From: Burkholderiales bacterium
GTDB lineage: Bacteria; Pseudomonadota; Gammaproteobacteria; Burkholderiales; SG8-39
Assembly: GCA_020846575.1 (NCBI GenBank)
Contig: JADLDQ010000307.1
Span: forward strand, 1 to 5,524
DNA: 5,524 nucleotides
Reading direction: 5' to 3'
A program made the position numbers and the translations under genes. The notes below the pieces were generated by a model. It was not told where the DNA came from. It made no database searches and saw nothing but the letters and a program-made list of their open reading frames with translations. Below, one piece after another: positions 1-5,114 of this stretch (position 1 is the stretch's first letter; every line of letters starts with the position of its first letter).

Positions 1-96
1 CGGCTGTATGCCGAGGACGTCAAGGCGAGCGGGCTGGTGGCGCAGTTGATCGACCGCCACGCAGTGCAGGGCGTATCGGTCGCGCCGCCCGCCTGA
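1..96 (+). CDS. C-terminal tail of an unidentified protein, possibly a periplasmic solute-binding protein
   Basis: The frame is open from base 1 and ends at TGA 94..96, giving the last 31 residues of a protein whose start lies outside the window. The codons mostly end in G or C, as in the neighbouring genes, which supports real coding. The tail contains DVKASGLVAQLIDRH and ends VSVAPPA. This resembles the C-terminus of polar-amino-acid-type (family 3) ABC solute-binding proteins of betaproteobacteria, where 'KASGFVA' followed by 'VAP' is a familiar ending. That match is from memory and weak. It is the only + strand gene and converges tail to tail with the selenoprotein gene, with just 6 bp between the two stop codons and no terminator between them. 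Confidence 0.5.
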   Translation, partial: RLYAEDVKASGLVAQLIDRHAVQGVSVAPPA

Positions 97-102
97 GGCC
101 GC

Positions 103-729
103 TCAGACCCCGTTCCGGCGGCGCGCACCGGCCGCCACTATGAGCTGCTCCAGCACCTCGTAGGGCTGCGCGCCCACCACAGCGTAGCCGGCCGTGGCGA
201 AGGTCGGCACGCCGGTGACGCCCAGGCGGCGCGATTCGGTCCAGTCGCGCTCCACCGCTTCCCTGCAGGTGCGTTCGGTGATCACCCTGCGCGCCTCGTC
301 CTGCCGAAGGCCGGCGGACTTGGCGATTTCAACCAGCGTTTCCACCTCACCGATGTTGCGCCCGCCGGCGAAATAGGCCTGGAAAAGGGCGAGATGGATC
401 GCCTCGCCGCCCGCCTGCCTTGCGGCCCAGGCGCCCAGTTCCTGCGCCAGCCGGCTGTTGTAGGTGTGGCTGCGATCGCCATAGGGCAGACCCTCGGCGT
501 CCATCAGGGACTTCATGCGCGCCTGGCGCGCGCGGCGCGCCTCGGGGTCGGCGCCGAACAGGGCTTCGAGAGAAAGCCCCTCGGCCGGCGTCTCCGGGTG
601 CAGCGGAAAGTGCACCCACTCGACGGCGAGGTCGAAACTGCGCTTCAGCTTTTCAATACGCCCGGTACTGAGGTAGCACCAGGGTCAGACGTAGTCTGAG
701 AAGACCTTCAGAACGATCGGATCGGACAT
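103..729 (-). CDS. DsbA-family (FrnE-like) thiol oxidoreductase, predicted selenoprotein with UPWC active site
   Basis: Predicted thioredoxin-fold DsbA-family protein of 208 residues, with no signal peptide and so probably cytosolic; such proteins exchange thiols and disulfides on unknown partners. ATG at 729 is preceded by GAGG with 8 nt spacing. The N-terminus reads MSDPIVLKVFSDYV, then TGA at codon 15 (685..687), then PWCYLSTGRIEKLK. FrnE-like relatives have CPWCY exactly here, so TGA replaces the N-terminal, nucleophilic Cys and the motif becomes U15-P-W-C18. Downstream the frame continues without a break through the helical insert to the cis-proline loop GVPTF (173-177, P175) and a normal C-terminus, ending at TGA 103..105. 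A SECIS-like hairpin lies just after the UGA. Calling the gene from GTG 615 would give 170 residues without strand 1 and the redox motif. Alternatives are a nonsense mutation or sequencing error (TGC to TGA), which would not explain the hairpin. Sec assignment is inference; the frame and the Cys position are seen directly. Confidence 0.85.
648..677 (-). promoter_or_regulatory. Candidate bacterial SECIS element for the UGA at 685..687
   Basis: Counting the U of UGA as 1, nucleotides 17-35 of the - strand mRNA form a 7-bp stem (U17-A35, C18-G34, A19-U33, G20-U32 wobble, U21-A31, A22-U30, C23-G29) closed by the loop C24 G25 G26 G27 C28. A short lower helix G11-C12-U13 with A38-G39-C40 sits across a small internal loop. 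Known bacterial SECIS elements are coding-region hairpins directly after the UGA whose small apical loop has a G in its first two positions (E. coli fdhF: G23, U24). Here G25 is the second loop base and the spacing fits. SelB would bind the loop to deliver Sec-tRNA. A competing GC-rich hairpin exists at 661..684. The fold was made by hand with no energy calculation. Confidence 0.68.
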
Positions 730-771
730 GGCGGCGCCTCGGTATGTGCAACGGGTGGCGCCATGTTACCT

Positions 772-815
772 CGGGCAGGGCCCGGCTCACTCGCGCGGCG
801 AGCCGGCGAACCGGC
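772..815 (-). other. Two GC-rich hairpins in the gap between the HdrB-like gene and the selenoprotein gene
   Basis: The 182-bp gap 730..911 holds no gene that I can support. It contains two perfect inverted repeats: CGGGC/GCCCG with a 3-nt loop (772..784) and GCCGG/CCGGC with the loop CGAA (802..815), the latter within a GGCGAGCC-type direct repeat. Neither is followed by a T-run on the - strand, so they are not classical intrinsic terminators. They could slow transcription from upstream genes or flank a promoter for the selenoprotein gene. I found no convincing -35/-10 pair; TAACAT near 769 matches the -10 consensus at 4 of 6 positions without a good -35. Confidence 0.25.
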
Positions 816-911
816 GAGCCGATCCGCATTCTTCGCGGCGGTGCCGTACTTGCGCGGTGCCTGTACCGCCGCCCCGGGGCATCGCCCGATGCAGCGCGGC
901 CGCGGAGTTCC

Positions 912-1757
912 TTACCGGTCCGGTTTCCAGGGCCGGCGCGCGAATTCCGGCAGGAGCGCGCGCTCCAGCAACGCTTCGCCTACGGCGGCGACCCGCTGCG
1001 GGCCGAGCAGCGCCTTCGCACCGCCCGCAGCCGTTTTCCAGGAAAGGTACTCGTCCGCGTACTCGATCCCCATGGAGCGTGCGAGCAGCAGGACGTAGTT
1101 GCGCACCGGCAGGTGCCCGTCCGCGTCCAGACCGAGCAGTTCGCGGTGGCACTGGTGGTACACGGTCACGAGCGCCCCGGCGCCCTGGTCCCTCGCCTGC
1201 GCCACGGTGCGCCCGCACATCGCCTGCATCACCGCAGGCATGGTCGCGAGTGTGGCGCACATGTAGCCGGGGGCGCGATAACCGCCCGGGAGCACGGTGA
1301 GTCCGGGAACGAGGGCCAGAATCTCTCGCACCATCGCGTGCAGGGGGATCTCGGAATCGAAATCGTAGTGCTCGTGAAGCATCACGCGCAGCGGCACCTC
1401 GCGCACGAGCAGGTTCGCGAGCCGGCCCCGATGCTCCCACAGCAGCTCCACGAGATGGGCGAGCGCGAACCCGGTCGAGTGCGACCGGCTGATGACGTCG
1501 TTCATCTGCGCGTGGCAGGAAGGGCACCAGGCGACCACCTGGCCACGCCCGGCGGCACGCAGGTTGTGCGCGGTGCGCCTGGCCATGCCCGCTTCCGCCG
1601 TCAGATTCGCGTCCTTGACGTTGCCGCAGCAGTAATCGGGGCCGCCGACGACTTTCGCGTCGATCTCGAGCGCCCGCAGGATGTCCACGCAGGCGTGCAC
1701 CACGTCGCCGTGGCGCAGCACGTTGCAGCCGAGCCAGAATGTGACCGGTTCGCTCAT
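912..1757 (-). CDS. HdrB-like CCG-domain (cysteine-rich) iron-sulfur oxidoreductase subunit
   Basis: Soluble 281-residue protein related to heterodisulfide reductase subunit B and to the C-terminal part of GlpC/GlcF. The first CCG motif is complete: C11, C43-C44-G, C78-P-S-C81, that is C-X31-CC-X33-C-X2-C. In HdrB this motif binds a non-cubane [4Fe-4S] cluster at which disulfide or thiol chemistry occurs. The second CCG repeat is degenerate: HEH at 128-130 stands where HDPCH-like sequence is usual, a single C167 in GYMCATLA replaces the CC pair, and YHQCHREL (C203) replaces CPxC. One cluster is therefore more likely than two. ATG 1757 overlaps the stop of the HdrC-like gene by ATGA, so the pair should be translationally coupled and form a complex. 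The gene ends at TAA 912..914, the only non-TGA stop among the complete genes here. The true substrate is unknown. Confidence 0.85.
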   Translation of the reverse strand: MSEPVTFWLGCNVLRHGDVVHACVDILRALEIDAKVVGGPDYCCGNVKDANLTAEAGMARRTAHNLRAAGRGQVVAWCPSCHAQMNDVISRSHSTGFALAHLVELLWEHRGRLANLLVREVPLRVMLHEHYDFDSEIPLHAMVREILALVPGLTVLPGGYRAPGYMCATLATMPAVMQAMCGRTVAQARDQGAGALVTVYHQCHRELLGLDADGHLPVRNYVLLLARSMGIEYADEYLSWKTAAGGAKALLGPQRVAAVGEALLERALLPEFARRPWKPDR

Positions 1758-2284
1758 GATTCGCGCGGCTCACGTGCCGCGGGCGCGACTGTCCAGCGCT
1801 CGATCTCCTCGGGCGTGAGCGTGAGCCGCGCAAAGGCGTGCACCTTGTTGAACAGGTCCGGGTCCTGTCTGGCCGCGTAACGGGGCGGGTCGCCGAGCTG
1901 ACCCAGGGCGACGATCGCCGCGACGCGCAGCATCATCTTCGGGCTGATCGGCTCGGGGCAGTTCGCTTCGCACACGCCGCTGCGGGCGCAGCGCTGCACC
2001 CAGGCGAGCCCTTCCGGTGTGCCGTCCTGTCCGCGCAGGATCTCGATGACGCCGCGCACCGCGCGCTGCGGGTCGGCCGCCGCGAGCGCGGGATCGCCCT
2101 GCGCCATGGGGCAGACCTGGAAGCAGCGGGCGCACTGCGTGCAGTACGCCAGGATGCGCTCGCGCTCGCGCTGGAACAGGGCCTTGACGCCCTCGACCTC
2201 CGGGGGACCCAGGGTCGAGCGCACAGGCGCGGTTGAACTGCGTTCACTCACGCTCGTGTCTCGCGGCGATGGACTCGCAGGCAT
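1754..2284 (-). CDS. HdrC-like ferredoxin-type iron-sulfur protein
   Basis: Small soluble electron-transfer protein (176 residues from ATG 2284) with an alpha-helical ferredoxin (HdrC/GlpC N-terminal) layout. Cluster motif 1 is canonical: C48-X2-C51-X2-C54-X3-C58-P. Motif 2 reads C99-ARSGV-C105-EAN-C109-P, so the expected second Cys is S102. The C-X5-C-X3-CP spacing resembles the [3Fe-4S] site of succinate dehydrogenase SdhB more than a [4Fe-4S] site. The protein would pass electrons to the HdrB-like partner encoded directly downstream with a 4-bp ATGA overlap. The start is uncertain. ATG 2284 has no clear Shine-Dalgarno and a strong hairpin lies 5 nt upstream. GTG 2251, giving an MSERSS N-terminus, is an alternative that loses only low-complexity residues. 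The physiological electron donor is not visible in the window. Confidence 0.82.
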   Translation of the reverse strand: MPASPSPRDTSVSERSSTAPVRSTLGPPEVEGVKALFQRERERILAYCTQCARCFQVCPMAQGDPALAAADPQRAVRGVIEILRGQDGTPEGLAWVQRCARSGVCEANCPEPISPKMMLRVAAIVALGQLGDPPRYAARQDPDLFNKVHAFARLTLTPEEIERWTVAPAAREPRES

Positions 2285-2289
2285 GATAC

Positions 2290-2309
2290 GCCCGGGCCGG
2301 CGCCCGGGC
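2290..2309 (-). other. Strong GC stem-loop just upstream of the HdrC-like start
   Basis: GCCCGGG (2290..2296) pairs with CCCGGGC (2303..2309) across a 6-nt loop, giving 7 G-C pairs. It lies in the 56-bp gap between the VOC gene and the HdrC-like gene, where the ribosome binding site of ATG 2284 should be. With no T-run it is not a standard terminator. It may damp translation or read-through into the HdrCB pair, or indicate that translation really starts at GTG 2251. Confidence 0.4.
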
Positions 2310-2340
2310 CATTCGGCCACGAGCGGGACGCGGCAATCGC

Positions 2341-2883
2341 TCAGATCGCCTCCGGCGTCATGGCGCGGACCCTTCGGATCGGCGCCGCCCCGTCCCATCG
2401 CGCCGCGATCTCACCGATCCTGCGGAAGAACTCCCCCTTCGGACCGTTGATCTCGGAAATCTCGATCAGCGTTCCCGGATAGCCGCACGTCTCCAGGAAG
2501 GCGTTGCGATCAGGCGCTTGCCGGGCGGTGGAAAGGACGGTGTAACCCGAACCGAGGTGGCGGGCCATGTCGGCATCGAACGTGCGGGTCCAGAACGCCA
2601 CGTGGTGCTGGCCCTCGATACCGGCATCGATGAAGCCGCGGAACGGGGAGGGGGCGTCGTTGTGCTGCTGGATGAGCTCGATCTGCGTCGCGCCACTCTG
2701 GGACAAGGCGATGCTCAACTCGGGCTCGGTCGGCCGGCCGCGGAAGGTCGATCCGCGGGCGAGCATGCGCGGCAGGAAGAAGAAGGGGCCCACGCCCATC
2801 ACCTCGACCCAGTGGCGCATCGCGGCCTCGATATCGCTCACGCAGTAGGCGATCTGGCGGATGTCGCCGAAGCGCCGGCTCAT
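2341..2883 (-). CDS. VOC (vicinal oxygen chelate / glyoxalase-fold) family protein
   Basis: Cytosolic 180-residue protein with two beta-alpha-beta-beta-beta repeats typical of the VOC superfamily (glyoxalase I, methylmalonyl-CoA epimerase, extradiol dioxygenases). The N-terminal half reads RQIAYCVSDIEAAMRHW followed by GVGPFFF (30-35), a common form in proteobacterial VOC proteins of unknown substrate. Likely metal-site positions are Q10 (where many members have His), E68 in QIELI, H93 in QHHVAF and E140 in LIEIS. The Q-E-H-E set means metal binding is plausible but the first ligand is not the classical His. ATG 2883 is chosen over GTG 2889 because an AGGAGG lies 7 nt before the ATG and would be too close to the GTG. 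The gene follows the Bug receptor by 86 bp and precedes the HdrC-like gene by 56 bp. The substrate is unknown; a lyase, isomerase or epimerase acting on a carboxylate or CoA thioester is possible. Confidence 0.85.
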   Translation of the reverse strand: MSRRFGDIRQIAYCVSDIEAAMRHWVEVMGVGPFFFLPRMLARGSTFRGRPTEPELSIALSQSGATQIELIQQHNDAPSPFRGFIDAGIEGQHHVAFWTRTFDADMARHLGSGYTVLSTARQAPDRNAFLETCGYPGTLIEISEINGPKGEFFRRIGEIAARWDGAAPIRRVRAMTPEAI

Positions 2884-2890
2884 GGACACT

Positions 2891-2896
2891 CCTCCT
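2891..2896 (-). promoter_or_regulatory. Ribosome binding site fixing the VOC gene start
   Basis: The - strand reads AGGAGG, inside AAGGAGGA, 7 nt before ATG 2883. This is the strongest Shine-Dalgarno in the window and decides the start codon of the VOC gene. Confidence 0.75.
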
Positions 2897-2969
2897 TCAT
2901 CGCTGCGGGCGCGTCTGTCCCTGAAGTCGGGAGAGCGCGAGGGACGAGCAGCCTCTTGCGCGTCGTGAC

Positions 2970-3980
2970 TCAGTCGGGCTTGATCCCGGCCGCCGCCACG
3001 ACCTTGCGCCAGCGCGCCTGCTCGCGCCTGAGCAGATCCTCCAGGCGCGAGGGCGGACCGCCGACCCGGTTCAGCCCCTGCTTCTCGAGCAACTGCCCGA
3101 CCTCGGCGAGATCCAGGATCGCGTTAACCTCGTTGTTGAGGCTGCGCACGATCTCGGCCGGCAGGCCCGCGGGGCCGAGCATCGCGTTCCAGGGTGCGAT
3201 GTCCAGACCCTTGAAGCCGGTCTCGCCGATGGTGGGAGTGCCGGGATGCAGCGCTGAGCGCGTATCGTCCATCACCGCGAGCAGCCTCATCTTCCCGGCC
3301 TTCACGTGGGCGATGGAGCTGTTGATGGTGGTGACCATAGCGTTCACCCGCCCGCCCAGAAGGTCGTTGTAGGCTGGCCCGTTGGACTTGTAGGGCACGT
3401 GGGTAACGTCGATGCCCGCTTCCTGCTTGAACAGTTCGAACGCCAGGTGCTGGAGGCTGCCGTTGCCGTTCGAGGCGTAGTTGTAGGCTCCGGGCCTTGC
3501 CTTCGCCATGGCGACGAATTCCTTCGCCGACTGCGCCGGGGTATTGATGCTGACGACCAGAGCGAGGGTTCCGGTGGCGAGCAGCGCGACCGGAGTGAAG
3601 CTCTTCACCGGATCGATGGACAGACCGCGATTGACCGTGGTGTTGGTGAGAAAGGTGGTGGGCGCCATCAGCAGGGTGTGGCCGTCTGGCGCGGCGCGCG
3701 CCACAAACTCCGCACCGATGTTGCCGCTCGCGCCGAAGCGGTTCTCCACCGCCACGCCCGTGTTCCAACGTTCGACGAGCTTCTGCGCGAGCGCCCTCGC
3801 CAGCACGTCGATGCCGGTGCCGGGCGTGGTGGTGACAATGACGGTGATGGCGCGGCTGGGGTATGCCTGCGCGAAGGCGGCTGGCGGGGCGAGGTGGGCG
3901 GCGGCCAGGACGCCGAAGGCGAGGACGCGGTGCAGCCGTCTCGCGACGCGCACCGGCGCGGGAACGGACCGCGGCTGCAC
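2970..3980 (-). CDS. Bug-family (TctC-like) tripartite tricarboxylate transporter substrate-binding protein
   Basis: Periplasmic solute receptor of the Bug family, greatly expanded in Burkholderiales, which binds carboxylates and other small organic molecules. From GTG 3980 it has 336 residues. An arginine-containing n-region and a hydrophobic stretch (VLAFGVLAAAHLAP) end in AFAQA before YPSRAI, a typical Sec signal peptide cleaved near residue 37-39. The mature N-terminus follows the family pattern: PSRAITVIVTTTPGTGIDVLARALAQ, then VENRFGASGNIGAEFVA and APDGHTLLMAP, and later HVPYKSNGPAYNDLLGG. The C-terminus EQARWRKVVAAAGIKPD is also typical. GTG 3980 has TGAGGA 2 nt before it, at the fmdB-like stop, suggesting translational coupling; GTG 3953 in the same frame gives a shorter n-region (327 residues) but no Shine-Dalgarno. 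No TctA/TctB membrane genes are visible, which is usual for orphan Bug receptors. The ligand cannot be read from sequence. Confidence 0.9.
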   Translation of the reverse strand: MQPRSVPAPVRVARRLHRVLAFGVLAAAHLAPPAAFAQAYPSRAITVIVTTTPGTGIDVLARALAQKLVERWNTGVAVENRFGASGNIGAEFVARAAPDGHTLLMAPTTFLTNTTVNRGLSIDPVKSFTPVALLATGTLALVVSINTPAQSAKEFVAMAKARPGAYNYASNGNGSLQHLAFELFKQEAGIDVTHVPYKSNGPAYNDLLGGRVNAMVTTINSSIAHVKAGKMRLLAVMDDTRSALHPGTPTIGETGFKGLDIAPWNAMLGPAGLPAEIVRSLNNEVNAILDLAEVGQLLEKQGLNRVGGPPSRLEDLLRREQARWRKVVAAAGIKPD

Positions 3981-3985
3981 GGTCC

Positions 3986-4225
3986 TCAGCTGTTCATCCC
4001 GGAGAACTGGCAGGCGCCGGGCCCGCCCGGGTGGCCGCAGCTCCCGCAGGCTGCCGGCAGGTCCGTGTTGCCCGAGGCCGCACCGGACAGGGCGGCGAAG
4101 GTGGAGAGCTTCTTGCGCAGCTCGGTACCGTGGCAGGCCGGGCACTCCGGTGCAGGCGAGGATCCGCGCACCAGGGTCTCGAATTCCCTTCCGCAGCTCC
4201 CGCAGGTGTACTCGTAGATGGGCAT
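3986..4225 (-). CDS. FmdB-family zinc-ribbon regulatory protein
   Basis: Small 79-residue protein starting MPIYEYTCGSCG, the hallmark N-terminus of the FmdB/CxxC-CxxC zinc-ribbon family. C8-X2-C11 and C28-X2-C31 form the zinc knuckles, separated by EFETLVRG. The tail is Gly/Ala/Ser-rich, with an extra C60-X2-C63 and C72 near the end, as in many FmdB members. Family members are proposed regulators (FmdB was named for the formamidase/acetamidase region of Methylophilus), but their biochemical role is poorly defined. ATG 4225 is chosen because the conserved family N-terminus begins there; a GAGGA element lies about 9 nt upstream and a TATAAT box about 32 nt upstream. The stop is 5 nt before the Bug receptor GTG. 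An in-frame extension to 4312 is rejected as non-conserved. Confidence 0.88.
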   Translation of the reverse strand: MPIYEYTCGSCGREFETLVRGSSPAPECPACHGTELRKKLSTFAALSGAASGNTDLPAACGSCGHPGGPGACQFSGMNS

Positions 4226-4256
4226 GGACAGAGTCCTCGTGGTTGATACGGGCGCA

Positions 4257-4262
4257 ATTATA
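4257..4262 (-). promoter_or_regulatory. Probable -10 box of a promoter for the FmdB-like gene and downstream genes
   Basis: The - strand has a perfect TATAAT in very GC-rich surroundings, about 32 nt upstream of ATG 4225, which would place transcription start near 4250 and give a short leader. At 17 nt upstream the -35 position reads CTCGTA, a poor match to TTGACA, so the promoter may be weak or activator-dependent. It lies in the 121-bp gap after livF and probably separates the liv operon from the fmdB-like/Bug unit. Confidence 0.5.
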
Positions 4263-4346
4263 CGGTCCCGCGGGGGCGTTACGAGCTGTGCGGCCGGTTG
4301 CATGGATCGCACTGCAAACCGTTCGCAAAGCAGCTCATCGGGTGAA

Positions 4347-5114
4347 TCACAGGCCGAGGTAGGCCTTCCTCACCCGGTCGTCGGCGAGCAGTGCCTCGCC
4401 CGTGCCCTCCATCACGATGCGGCCGTTCTCCAGAACGTAGGCGCGCGGGGCGAGGCGCAGCGACGCGGCCACGTTCTGCTCGATCAACACGATGGTGATT
4501 CCCGCGTCGTTGAGCCGGCGGATCCAGCGGAACACCTCCTGCACGATAGTCGGCGCGAGGCCGAGCGATGGTTCGTCGAACAGGATGCACTCCGGCCGGC
4601 CCATGAGGCAGCGCCCGATGGCGAGCATCTGCTGCTCACCGCCGGAGAGCGTGCCTGCGAGCTGGCCGCGGCGTTCGGCCAGTACCGGGAACATGCCGTA
4701 TACCTCGTGGAGTGAGGACCGGGTACGCCCGCGCGCCCGCGGCAACATCGCGCCGACCTCGAGGTTCTCCTCCACCGTGAGCGCCGGGAAGATCTGACGA
4801 CCCTCGGCCACCTGTCCGATGCCCAGGTTGCAGGTCAGGTAGCTGTCCAGTCCGGTGATGTCTTGGCCGCGGTACAGCACTCGGCCGCCGCGCGGCTTGG
4901 CGATACCGGCGATCGCCCGCACCAGGCTTGTCTTGCCCGCACCGTTGGCGCCGACGATGGCGACCAGCTGCCCTTCGCCGACATCCAGCGACACCCCTTC
5001 CAGCGCACGCGCGTCGCCGTAACAGAGGTCCAGGTTGCGTACCGAGAGCAGGGGGATGGAGGCTGTATCCGTTGCTCGCATCCCCGCCGCGCGGGGCCCC
5101 TGCTCGCTGCTCAT
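4347..5114 (-). CDS. livF: Branched-chain amino acid-type ABC transporter ATP-binding protein LivF
   Basis: Cytoplasmic ATPase (255 residues) of a high-affinity branched-chain amino acid-type (HAAT) ABC importer. With LivG it would energise the LivH/LivM permease, encoded outside the window if present. All ATPase motifs are intact: Walker A GANGAGKT (55-62), Q-loop Q101 in GIGQVAEGR, ABC signature LSGGE (156-160), Walker B CILFDE (176-181), and IEQN (211-214) at the H-switch, where LivF proteins often have Gln instead of His. ATG 5114 overlaps the upstream livG stop by ATGA, which fixes the start; the first 20 residues are not conserved and M12 could be an internal alternative. HAAT systems in betaproteobacteria also carry aromatic acids, amides and urea, so the substrate need not be leucine. 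The domain is of normal length and looks functional. Confidence 0.93.
   Translation of the reverse strand: MSSEQGPRAAGMRATDTASIPLLSVRNLDLCYGDARALEGVSLDVGEGQLVAIVGANGAGKTSLVRAIAGIAKPRGGRVLYRGQDITGLDSYLTCNLGIGQVAEGRQIFPALTVEENLEVGAMLPRARGRTRSSLHEVYGMFPVLAERRGQLAGTLSGGEQQMLAIGRCLMGRPECILFDEPSLGLAPTIVQEVFRWIRRLNDAGITIVLIEQNVAASLRLAPRAYVLENGRIVMEGTGEALLADDRVRKAYLGL

Noticed and set aside
103..615. A 170-residue protein starting at GTG 615
   Set aside because: It begins in the middle of a conserved strand (EWVHFPLHPETP), lacks the CxxC region and has no RBS. Conserved sequence continues upstream through the TGA to ATG 729.
661..684. GC-rich hairpin directly after the UGA considered as the SECIS itself
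   Set aside because: Its loop ACCUC begins only 10 nt after the UGA and lacks a G in its first two positions. The hairpin at 653..671 fits the known spacing and loop rule better. It is kept only as a possible competing fold.
685..687. UGA read as Trp through a genome-wide alternative code
   Set aside because: Seven of the eight gene ends seen on the - strand are TGA and Trp is encoded by TGG throughout, including in the same motif (W17). The UGA sits where homologs have Cys, not Trp.
744..1880. Long open frame on the + strand opposite the HdrB-like gene
   Set aside because: It is an antisense shadow of GC-rich coding DNA, with Arg/Ala/His-rich sequence of no recognisable domain. The - strand frame has clear Cys motifs and an ATGA-coupled start.
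4298..4317. TTGCA...TGCAA inverted repeat in the gap after livF
   Set aside because: Five-bp arms with a 10-nt spacer are expected by chance and no T-run follows, so neither operator nor terminator can be claimed.
2518..4362. Several + strand open frames opposite the VOC, Bug and FmdB-like genes
   Set aside because: They are low-complexity, Arg/Gly-rich translations without family motifs, explained by the real - strand genes.
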